From a virus: a DNA stretch of 35,232 nucleotides. Position 1 is the stretch's first letter; each line of letters starts with the position of its first letter. Both the position numbers and the translations under genes were made by a program. Location of the stretch: the IMG/VR virus record IMGVR_UViG_3300043774_000285, positions 1 through 35,232 of that record; one strand, given 5' to 3'. Below, in pieces: positions 24,940 through 31,211 of the stretch. Under the pieces are notes generated by a model. The model ran no database searches and had not been told where the DNA came from. It saw nothing but the letters and a program-made list of their open reading frames with translations.

Positions 24940-25917
24940 TTATATTTTATTAAAATTTTCGTCATTTGTCAAGAATAGGTCACGTTTTTTATACCAGTCT
25001 TCAAAGCTAATGTTTGCAACCTTTTCGTATTCTCTTAAAAGATTAAGGCTGGGTGCTCCCCAATATCCTAGAATTTTGCCAGTCAAAATATCCCTTGTTC
25101 TTAAGTGAGAACGATCTTGCTTTTCTAGCCAATCTTGAAATAAGTCTGGATCTCCTGTAGTAATCCATCTATCATGCTTATAAAGTTTTCCTGCACCTTT
25201 ATTGTAATGCCATACAATGGGATCTGGAATACAAAATATTCGATATCCCCTTGTCCATGCACGTAACGCTGTTGTCATTTCTTCGCCAAAAAACATCATT
25301 TGAATATCTGGCAAAATTTCATACACAAATCTACCTGAAGTAAAAATAAAATGTGCAGATAATCCATAGTGCTCATAATATTCTTTATCAGTCCAATCAA
25401 CACCGAAGCTTTCTTGAACTGGAACTGGGGCTCTGGTATAGCCATCCTCAGAGTATTTCATTGGAGCACATTTTTGTAGGCTATTTGAAGAATAATGAAG
25501 AATATTGTCATTTTCATCATTCGCCCACCATGGAACATAGGTTGTGATTAATGGAAATTCACATTTTTCTTTTTGTTTGATATTTTCGTATGCGTTTACT
25601 AAAACATCATCCCAATCTTTTTGGAAAAGCATGTGAGCATCTAATTGTAAATAATAATCTTCGTTATTATACATAAACAGAGCAGCAGTTCTTGCAGAGC
25701 ATACTCCTAAAAGCGTGGGGTATTGTGCAGTGATCATTTTAATGTTATCAAATTGTGACATATCTGGCATGACATCATCGTTGTTGTGTGCCCAAATACC
25801 AAATACCAATCTCTCTGGATACTTAGCCATCTCAATGCAATTTTGAACAGTTTGTTCTAAGTATGACTCATTATAAGAGCCTATGGCAATAAAAATAGTT
25901 TTTTCTGAATTATTCAC
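24940..25917 (-). CDS. GlcNAc-transferase-like glycosyltransferase (GT60/PF11397 type), copy 1
   Basis: A 325-aa paralogue of the glycosyltransferase at 24343. It has the same opening (IFIAIGSYNESYLEQTV), the DAH metal site at residues 93-95 (YYLQLDAHMLF) and FFGEEMTTALRAWTRGYRIF further on, followed by a His-rich VWHYNKGAG. The start is GTG, preceded by a G-rich ribosome site; no in-frame ATG fits. The two copies differ clearly and so may add different sugars or use different sites. The family is firm; the substrate is inferred from context. Confidence 0.8.
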   Translation of the reverse strand: MNNSEKTIFIAIGSYNESYLEQTVQNCIEMAKYPERLVFGIWAHNNDDVMPDMSQFDNIKMITAQYPTLLGVCSARTAALFMYNNEDYYLQLDAHMLFQKDWDDVLVNAYENIKQKEKCEFPLITTYVPWWANDENDNILHYSSNSLQKCAPMKYSEDGYTRAPVPVQESFGVDWTDKEYYEHYGLSAHFIFTSGRFVYEILPDIQMMFFGEEMTTALRAWTRGYRIFCIPDPIVWHYNKGAGKLYKHDRWITTGDPDLFQDWLEKQDRSHLRTRDILTGKILGYWGAPSLNLLREYEKVANISFEDWYKKRDLFLTNDENFNKI

Positions 25918-25928
25918 AGCATACCCCC

Positions 25929-26681
25929 TTATTCTTTATTGATTGTTGATGGACATGGCCTAAAAGGCTTGTCTAAATGTTTTACATCGTCTGACTCTAT
26001 GCCATGCTTATACATTTGATGCCACTTCCAATCTTCGTTGTTTTGGTAAAAACTATCTCGTTTTTGATTATATGCTCCAACTCTTTCCAGCTCTTCTTCG
26101 TTTGCATCAGATATAGAAAATTCTGTTGTCTCAAGAAGACTTTTTGGATAAGTCATCATAAACATAAATGGAGTTCCAGCAGGAATAGTAATTTCTTTAT
26201 TTGCCCTTGTTATCTTCCAGCAGAATTGAATAGTGTTATAGTGATACCAGTTTGACTGCAACAAAGCATTCATTGGCTGAACACCATCAATAAAGTAATT
26301 TGGTGCACCCATTAACCAAACATAGTGATCTGAATCAGTCTCAATAATGCAATTTAGCTGAAAGGATATTGTAGCGTTAGCTGTACCATTATCAACAAAT
26401 ACGCTTCCACTACTAGATACCCCACCTTCAAGAATTTTAACATGATCTCTAGAACTATCTGAAATTCCATCCCAGATAAACTTAACATCATTTTTTAATA
26501 CGAACTCCCAACCATGTGATCCAGCAGTGCTTATTGGCTGGCACATATACCCATGAGCATTGTGCGTATTGTCTAAATGGTCTCTTTTTAGCTTTCCCTG
26601 TCTAACTTCATAGAAGTCCGAATTGTCGCCTAACATCTTCAGAGTAATAGATGGGTGAGTCTTTGGCATGTGCAAAATCAT
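25929..26681 (-). CDS. DUF6065-like protein (first copy)
   Basis: A 250-aa protein resembling DUF6065: YMCQPISTAGSHGWEFVL, then FIWDG, then an ITIPAGTPFMFMMTYP segment near residue 170 and a C-terminal helix rich in Arg, Glu and Gln. It is paralogous to the protein at 23340. Its reading frame overlaps the oxygenase gene by up to 74 bp; ATGs at 26669 and 26636 are alternative starts. I kept the longest because the ITLKML strand looks like part of the domain. Function unknown. Confidence 0.6.
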   Translation of the reverse strand: MILHMPKTHPSITLKMLGDNSDFYEVRQGKLKRDHLDNTHNAHGYMCQPISTAGSHGWEFVLKNDVKFIWDGISDSSRDHVKILEGGVSSSGSVFVDNGTANATISFQLNCIIETDSDHYVWLMGAPNYFIDGVQPMNALLQSNWYHYNTIQFCWKITRANKEITIPAGTPFMFMMTYPKSLLETTEFSISDANEEELERVGAYNQKRDSFYQNNEDWKWHQMYKHGIESDDVKHLDKPFRPCPSTINKE

Positions 26682-27312
26682 TCCTGTCTGTCATAATTAC
26701 TAGTGAATACTTAATTCCGTCATCGGTTACTGGCTCTGATGAATGAGCGTATGAGAATGCTGATGGGGAGATAACAAAGTCTCCTGCTTTTGGCTTATGT
26801 TTTACATCAAACAGTGGGAACCACAGCTCTCCACCTTCATAATCATCATTTGGATAACCAACAGCAGAAATAGTGCAGCGATAAGGCTCTCCATCATCAC
26901 TATGAATTTTAAAGTATTCACCTTTTCCATATTTAACAATGTTAATTGCTTCAATGTATTCCATAGTTCCCGAATAAGTTAGTCTGCTGTAATGCTCAAG
27001 GCATACTTTTAGGCTAAGTTCAATTTCGCCATGAAGTTTGTAGGCGTCCTCTGAATATTCGTTTAATTCTCCTAGATCTCTAGGATGAAGCTTCCAGTCT
27101 TTGCATTTTCTTGCATCGTTAATTACATCTCCGTACCCAACCTCGGCAGAAGCCCACTGAAACCTAGTTCCCTCTTTAGACAAGATAGTCTCAACTCTAT
27201 TAATAATATTCATGCTTTTTGGCAAAGCATTGCGGTATACAATAATGCCAGGTGCTAAAACTTCATAGTCTACTTCGTATTCTTGGTCTTCAAACCAAAC
27301 TACATCTTTCAT
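26608..27312 (-). CDS. 2OG-Fe(II) oxygenase, prolyl-hydroxylase-like, divergent
   Basis: A 234-aa protein starting at ATG 27312 (AAAGGGG ribosome site), not at the in-frame ATG 27351. The triad is His137-x-Asp139 (KIHSDD) and His190 (SYAHSSEPV); the usual 2-oxoglutarate Arg is replaced by Lys201 (IKYSLVIM). GGELWFPLF and KAGDFVISPSAF are typical jelly-roll strands of this superfamily. It is the first gene of the modification cluster and follows the proline-repeat protein by 72 bp, with a promoter between them. A prolyl target is inferred. Confidence 0.8.
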   Translation of the reverse strand: MKDVVWFEDQEYEVDYEVLAPGIIVYRNALPKSMNIINRVETILSKEGTRFQWASAEVGYGDVINDARKCKDWKLHPRDLGELNEYSEDAYKLHGEIELSLKVCLEHYSRLTYSGTMEYIEAINIVKYGKGEYFKIHSDDGEPYRCTISAVGYPNDDYEGGELWFPLFDVKHKPKAGDFVISPSAFSYAHSSEPVTDDGIKYSLVIMTDRNDFAHAKDSPIYYSEDVRRQFGLL

Positions 27313-27339
27313 TATACCCCTTTCGAAAGGCCCATAAAA

Positions 27340-27348
27340 ATTATAGCA
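27340..27348 (-). promoter_or_regulatory. extended -10 promoter TGCTATAAT for modification cluster
   Basis: TGC-TATAAT lies between the proline-repeat gene and the first oxygenase. It gives the cluster its own start, with a leader of about 20 nt containing AAAGGGG. Confidence 0.55.
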
Positions 27349-27384
27349 CATGCAAGTCTTTTACGAAATACATATGCCATAATC

Positions 27385-28104
27385 TTATCTAAAAAATCTA
27401 GGTGGTGGTGGAGGGAATCGTGGTGGAGGTGGAGGGAAGCGTGGTGGAGGTGGAGTAAAGTATGGTGGTGGTGGAGTAAACATTGGTGGAGTAAACATTG
27501 GTGGTGGTGGGATGAAGTATGGGGGTGCTGTAAACATAGGTGGTGGAACTGAAAACATTGGTGGTGGCACAAAAAATGCTGGTGGTGGAACTGAGAATCT
27601 TGGTGGTGGAGAAAACACAGGCGGAGGAGTAAATACTGGTGGTGGAGTAAATACTGGCGGTGGGGTAAATACTGGTGGGACAGTAAATACTGGCGGAGGA
27701 GTAAATACTGGTGGGGTAAATACTGGTGGCACAAAAATAAAAACTGGCGGTGCAGATACTGTTGTAATCGAATTACTTGATGCACTTTCTGGAGAGCTAC
27801 CCAAAATATTTGTTGCTCTAACTTTAAAGGTGTATGCCACTCCTGGAGTAAGTCCATTAACAATTACAGGGGAAGAAGTTGAAGTTCCTACAATATTGCC
27901 AGGAGTTGAGGTAGCTATATAGCTAATTTCATTAAATACGCTGTCTTCATCTCTTTTACCCAAATACACTGGAGAAGTAAAAGTAATCGATGCAGATGGT
28001 AGCTGATCCATTCCAGGTGCAATAGCCGTGGCTGTTCCAATAAGTGGTGCTGTTGCAATTTTACCAGCAGAACCCTCAGCCCCCTTTTTGCTATACCTAG
28101 ACAT
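27385..28104 (-). CDS. fibronectin-III protein with long PPxF repeat tail
   Basis: A 239-aa protein. The start is the ATG of MSRYSKKG in a TAATG overlap with the preceding fibre gene; an extension to 28134 is inside that gene. Residues 1-35 are small and basic, about 35-117 form a fibronectin type III domain (YTFKVRATNILGSSPES), and 118-237 consist of about 19 units ending in Phe, mostly (T/S/V)PPP(V/M/R)F. This part would form an extended polyproline-II rod. It sits among virion genes and directly before two prolyl-hydroxylase-like and two hydroxyproline-GlcNAc-transferase-like genes, so it is the obvious candidate substrate. Function in the virion is not known. Confidence 0.75.
   Translation of the reverse strand: MSRYSKKGAEGSAGKIATAPLIGTATAIAPGMDQLPSASITFTSPVYLGKRDEDSVFNEISYIATSTPGNIVGTSTSSPVIVNGLTPGVAYTFKVRATNILGSSPESASSNSITTVSAPPVFIFVPPVFTPPVFTPPPVFTVPPVFTPPPVFTPPPVFTPPPVFSPPPRFSVPPPAFFVPPPMFSVPPPMFTAPPYFIPPPPMFTPPMFTPPPPYFTPPPPRFPPPPPRFPPPPPRFFR
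27388..27753 (-). repeat. PPxF-coding tandem repeat
   Basis: About 19 imperfect units of 15-21 bp encode PPVF, PPPVF, PPPMF, PPPPRF and similar. Units at the end nearest the stop codon carry four or five prolines. The DNA is GGT/GGA-rich on the + strand, so slippage in copy number is likely. Confidence 0.85.
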
Positions 28105-29195
28105 TATGCTATTAGATCTCCAGTTAGTGCCCACTCTTGGTTTGTGGCACTTGGATCTGTTAGTTTAGTGACAGTGCATGAAGAATACCTTGCTCTTAGT
28201 TTGTTTCCTGGAGATGCCAGTATTAAAACAGTAGCGTTAAGTGGAGCAACTGACACTTGACCAGTTCCTTTTTGAAAAATTGTAAATTGTGATCCTTTTG
28301 GAAAAGAGGCAAGTGCAGTATCTGGAAGCGTTACGCTTATTGGACTAGAACTATCTACAATAACAAGTTGTCCATCCCAAGATGTTTGAGCACCTGAATT
28401 AGATGTTAGTGTTATCATATCAACATGATAAACCACGTTTCCTGTAACAGATAAAGAAGATAAAGTTCCTGTAGATGTAATAGATGAAAGATTTCCAGTG
28501 GTTATGGCAGTTCCAGTTGCATCTGGTAGGGTGATTGTTCTATCAGCAGTAGGTTCGCCACCATTAAGAATAGTTTCAAAATCATTCGCAGTAGTTCCTT
28601 CAAAAGTAATTCCAGCATCAGAAATATATAACCCAGTTGCAGTTGCAGAATTAATTACTGGAGAAGTTAGCGTTTTATTTGTAAAAGTTTCTGTTCCTGC
28701 AAGGGTAGCAAAATCGTTATCACTTAAGGCGGTGTTAAACTGTGCAGTAGTTCCCGTTAAAGTGTTTGCGGTTAACCCTATTGTTTTGTTAGTTACGGTA
28801 ACTGTATTATCTGGAGTAATTGATGGGGCAGCCCACTGAATTCCATTTGGGACTGAAGCGTTTGCAACTAAGATAAATCCGTCAGCACCAACGGCTAGGG
28901 TAGCAGGAGTATTAATTGCTGTACCAGTAATAAGTGCTCCCTTCCCAGTGATCTGAGAGGGCTGAATACCAGGAGATGCTTCTAATGCAGCAACTTTAAC
29001 ATTAAGTGTATTGATATAGGAAGCTATAGACTGCGGAACAAGAGTACCACTGTTTGCATTTGCTGGATCATATTCACCAATGTTAGTTCCTGATGTAGCA
29101 CCATAGTGATAAAGTCTAAATGCCTCCTGAATATCAGCAGCTTCAGATAAAGATGGAACTTTAGTTGGTATTAAGGTACCAATTGTTTCTGGCAT
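28104..29195 (-). CDS. tail fibre-like protein
   Basis: A 363-aa protein: an N-terminal helical segment (VPSLSEAADIQEAFRLYHYG), then long stretches of the 'TVTNKTI ... NTLTGTTAQFN ... TFTNKTLTSPVI' repeat type common in phage fibres, and a C-terminal beta domain with ISVTLPDTALASFPKGSQFTIFQ. The C-terminal domain resembles that of the 382-aa protein at 20121. It has an AAGGAGA ribosome site and is coupled to the proline-repeat gene by TAATG. Likely part of a fibre or a receptor-binding structure. Confidence 0.7.
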   Translation of the reverse strand: MPETIGTLIPTKVPSLSEAADIQEAFRLYHYGATSGTNIGEYDPANANSGTLVPQSIASYINTLNVKVAALEASPGIQPSQITGKGALITGTAINTPATLAVGADGFILVANASVPNGIQWAAPSITPDNTVTVTNKTIGLTANTLTGTTAQFNTALSDNDFATLAGTETFTNKTLTSPVINSATATGLYISDAGITFEGTTANDFETILNGGEPTADRTITLPDATGTAITTGNLSSITSTGTLSSLSVTGNVVYHVDMITLTSNSGAQTSWDGQLVIVDSSSPISVTLPDTALASFPKGSQFTIFQKGTGQVSVAPLNATVLILASPGNKLRARYSSCTVTKLTDPSATNQEWALTGDLIA

Positions 29196-29206
29196 TTATA
29201 ATCTCC

Positions 29207-29764
29207 TTACGATGACAAATACGATATAAAAAGGTGCACGTCTTTGCTTACACCATTTAAGTTTGACCAAGTTGTTCCATTCCACGATGCAGCTTTAACC
29301 GTAATGTTAATGTTATTAGCATCTACTGTATAGGTAAATGCTGTTGCTACTGGAACTGTGTCTTCAATATTATATCTAATTGTAAATTTGTCTGCTGTCG
29401 GACCAGAGTCTGAAGTTAATAGCGAAATTGGAACTGTTACTGTACCGCTGCCAGTTGTAAAAGCTGTTGCAATCTGAGCAGAATATTGTGATGGATTTAG
29501 TCTTAAAACTCTAACCCAGGTTGGCGAACCAACTTCTATGATATATTGATAGAGCCAACCGTAAAACGGATCGATTGTGTTTGTATTAATAAAAAGATCA
29601 TAAAGCTGAACTGGCTGACTTGCTAAAATGCTAGCTGGGTCTCCAGCTCCAACCCATGTACGAGTTCCACGCACTCCAGTTTCACCAAAGTCTACAGAAA
29701 CATCTAAAGATGTTGGGCCACCAAAAACATCAAGGTTTACCGTACTAAGAACAACATCTGCCAT
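29207..29764 (-). CDS. probable virion protein of unknown type
   Basis: A 185-aa protein rich in Thr, Ser and Val, with predicted beta strands throughout and a GVRGTRTWVGAGDPAS segment followed by LYDLFINTNT. That segment resembles the start of small fibre-associated or 'attachment' proteins with collagen-like GxRG openings, though there is no real collagen run. It begins one base after the stop codon of the previous gene. Placed among tail genes, it is probably structural; no family recognised. Confidence 0.55.
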   Translation of the reverse strand: MADVVLSTVNLDVFGGPTSLDVSVDFGETGVRGTRTWVGAGDPASILASQPVQLYDLFINTNTIDPFYGWLYQYIIEVGSPTWVRVLRLNPSQYSAQIATAFTTGSGTVTVPISLLTSDSGPTADKFTIRYNIEDTVPVATAFTYTVDANNINITVKAASWNGTTWSNLNGVSKDVHLFISYLSS

Positions 29765-29765
29765 A

Positions 29766-30113
29766 TTAAGAAGCTCCAGTAATGTCGTCTGTTACTGTGA
29801 TTCCTCCATTTAGCAAAGTATATGTCTTAATGTCGTTAGTAATCTCAACGTCATATACCCAACTAACGGAAGGAATTAGGTTTCTACCAATACCAGAAGT
29901 AATTGTACAGGTGACAAAATTGTCTATTGTATTTACAGAAGCTGTACCAACATAGCTAGCACTTGCTGTTGATCCACGAAAGTTGGCAATAGTGAATTCA
30001 GCTGTATAGCCGTCTAGATCAAATGGTTGACCGCTAGCATCTTTTGGTTTTACGATAAACTCAAAAGTGTCACCACGATAGTAGTTAAAATTATATGTAC
30101 CTGGAAATGCCAT
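29766..30113 (-). CDS. small Ig-like tail-associated protein
   Basis: A 115-aa protein starting YNFNYYRGDTFEF and containing a DLDGYTAEFTI strand. This 'YRGDT ... DLxGYTA' pattern is common in small phage proteins with an immunoglobulin-like or baseplate-upper-protein-like fold. It is the first gene of the leftward virion operon, with ribosome site AAGGTGAG and an extended -10 box 21 bp upstream. A structural role is inferred. Confidence 0.6.
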   Translation of the reverse strand: MAFPGTYNFNYYRGDTFEFIVKPKDASGQPFDLDGYTAEFTIANFRGSTASASYVGTASVNTIDNFVTCTITSGIGRNLIPSVSWVYDVEITNDIKTYTLLNGGITVTDDITGAS

Positions 30114-30134
30114 GACTCACCTTACCTTGATATT

Positions 30135-30143
30135 ATTATAACA
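30135..30143 (-). promoter_or_regulatory. extended -10 promoter TGTTATAAT at head of the virion operon
   Basis: TGT-TATAAT lies 21 bp upstream of the first virion gene, with no clear -35 box. It lies immediately downstream, in transcription sense, of the 30157-30206 inverted repeat. Confidence 0.55.
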
Positions 30144-30156
30144 CAAAAGATAAAGA

Positions 30157-30206
30157 CTAGTGCCTGAGCTGCAGAGGGGTATGTGGGTAGAAAACTCAGA
30201 CACTAG
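30157..30206. repeat. long inverted repeat / hairpin
   Basis: CTAGTGCCTGAG and CTCAGACACTAG form a 12-bp stem with one mismatch around a 26-nt loop. Read on the minus strand it is followed by TCTTTATCTTTT, as in a terminator that would stop transcripts arriving from the 30794 gene. It could also be a structured leader or regulatory RNA. Confidence 0.7.
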
Positions 30207-30242
30207 CCAGCTTAATTATAACATAATTATAAATTATAATAC

Positions 30243-30413
30243 TTATCAACATAGTTATCCACAGATATTAGAAACTTTATAAATCGTTATAAAAGAGTTA
30301 TCAAAAATATAGTCAAAAACACTTGACAAACTCCAAATGGCTATTATAATAATATATATTATATATATAGATTTAACCTTAATAACTTTATAGATAGATA
30401 TATATTATATATA
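30243..30413. other. candidate replication origin: DnaA-box-like pair plus AT-rich repeat
   Basis: TTATCAACA (30243-30251) and TTATCCACA (30255-30263) are tandem, 12 bp apart; the second is a perfect E. coli-type DnaA box. About 60 bp on, an almost pure A/T stretch contains a 16-bp exact direct repeat, ATATATATTATATATA, at 30352-30367 and 30398-30413. This combination, in the gap between diverging gene blocks, resembles an origin with an unwinding element. No replication gene is in the window to support it. Confidence 0.4.
30323..30350 (+). promoter_or_regulatory. near-consensus sigma-70 promoter facing right
   Basis: TTGACA, 16 bp, TATAAT. It is the best classical promoter in the window, yet points into the antisense strand of the membrane protein gene. 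The next + strand gene begins about 650 bp away. Confidence 0.65.
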
Positions 30414-30794
30414 CTAATTATAGAAATTCTTTTTAATGCTTTTTACTTCGTTATAAAGATCATCAAACTTTTTATCGCCATCAGCCAATCTATTATCAAT
30501 AGTGCTGATCTTGTTTTCAATGCGATCTACGGCGTCTTTAACAGATGATCCGCCATTATTCTTTAATTCCCCATCAATGCTATTTAGTCTTTCCATAACT
30601 CCTGGAACTCTACTTCTGCCAGGACGAGCTTCCTCTCCTGACCAATCCCTCATAAAACCTTCCCATGTTGCAATCCAAGATCCAATTCTTTTGAAAAAAG
30701 GTGAAATAAACTTAACAACCAAAAACCAGGCAGTTAATACTAACACTAAGCTGCTGATAGCAGTAGTAAGCATATTTAGTTCGTCATTTGTCAT
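30414..30794 (-). CDS. membrane protein with one TM segment and coiled coil (holin-like candidate)
   Basis: A 126-aa protein: a hydrophobic span at about residues 8-28 (LTTAISSLVLVLTAWFLVV), a basic/aromatic juxtamembrane segment, then an Arg/Gly-rich linker and a coiled-coil C-terminus (VDRIENKISTIDNRLADG). This layout resembles small phage membrane proteins such as DUF2746 members often annotated as holins. No endolysin is visible nearby, so the lysis role is only a suggestion. It has its own promoter 8 bp before the ATG. Confidence 0.65.
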   Translation of the reverse strand: MTNDELNMLTTAISSLVLVLTAWFLVVKFISPFFKRIGSWIATWEGFMRDWSGEEARPGRSRVPGVMERLNSIDGELKNNGGSSVKDAVDRIENKISTIDNRLADGDKKFDDLYNEVKSIKKNFYN

Positions 30795-30802
30795 ATCTAA
30801 TA

Positions 30803-30811
30803 ATTATACCA
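30803..30811 (-). promoter_or_regulatory. extended -10 promoter TGGTATAAT, near-leaderless
   Basis: TGG-TATAAT, then 8 bp, then the ATG of the membrane protein, so little or no leader is expected and no ribosome site is present. Confidence 0.6.
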
Positions 30812-30986
30812 AACTGTTTAGTGATTTTGGCGTAAAAGCTCAGCGGTAAAATAGGTTTTCAGTTTTTTCGATTTTATAAACGGCGATTTTAACTCGGCGT
30901 GATAATAGATGTTATACCCACATAGCAAACACAACGAACAACAAAAGATTACTACGTAATCAACAATGTTCGAAACTTTGGATATG
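30812..30986. other. divergent intergenic region with nested inverted repeats
   Basis: There is no gene here. It holds CGGCG-containing segments (30882-30897) similar to the motif of the right-hand modules, and a nested inverted repeat: CGAAC/GTTCG (30935-30939 and 30968-30972) around GATTAC/GTAATC (30947-30952 and 30956-30961). The repeat lies 15 bp upstream of the + strand promoter and could be an operator. Confidence 0.5.
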
Positions 30987-30995
30987 TGGTAAAAT
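30987..30995 (+). promoter_or_regulatory. extended -10 promoter TGGTAAAAT, leaderless start
   Basis: TGG-TAAAAT, six bases, then ATG at 31002. This is the same geometry as at 932-940 on the other strand. Confidence 0.55.
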
Positions 30996-31001
30996 ATACT
31001 T

Positions 31002-31211
31002 ATGGCTGAAGAAAAGAAAGATGTTCAAATATGGGATATGCTAAACCCTAATGAACCACGTTCTTTGGAAGATCAGGTAGAAGCACGATTAGCAATTTGT
31101 AGAGAATGTCCTTATTTTAGAGCATCTACAGAACAATGCAGAAAGTGTGGATGTTTTATGAAGCTTAAAACTAAACTAGAAAGGGCACACTGTCCTATTG
31201 GAAAATGGTAG
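31002..31211 (+). CDS. small Cys-rich, putative zinc-binding protein
   Basis: A 69-aa protein with a CRECPYF motif (C-x2-C), a CRKCGCFM motif (C-x2-C-x-C) and a C-terminal CPIGKW. It resembles a short family widespread in phages (DUF6171-like) thought to bind zinc; its role is unknown. Its mRNA appears leaderless. It overlaps the methyltransferase start by 14 bp, so the two are probably co-translated. Confidence 0.75.
   Translation: MAEEKKDVQIWDMLNPNEPRSLEDQVEARLAICRECPYFRASTEQCRKCGCFMKLKTKLERAHCPIGKW

Noticed and set aside
27388-27753. CRISPR-like or satellite array
   Set aside because: Units are 15-21 bp, in frame and coding; there are no unique spacers.
27312-27863. 183-aa Leu/His-rich frame on the minus strand
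   Set aside because: It is a frame-shifted reading of the PPxF repeat DNA, with composition dictated by the repeats.
27512-27922. 136-aa glycine-rich reading frame on the + strand
   Set aside because: It is the antisense of the proline repeats (CCN codons read as GGN); no ribosome site or promoter supports it.
30830-30870. tRNA-like D-arm (AGCTCAGCGGTAAAAT) and a TTCGATT loop
   Set aside because: The two parts are about 30 nt apart, no acceptor stem pairs, and no anticodon arm fits.
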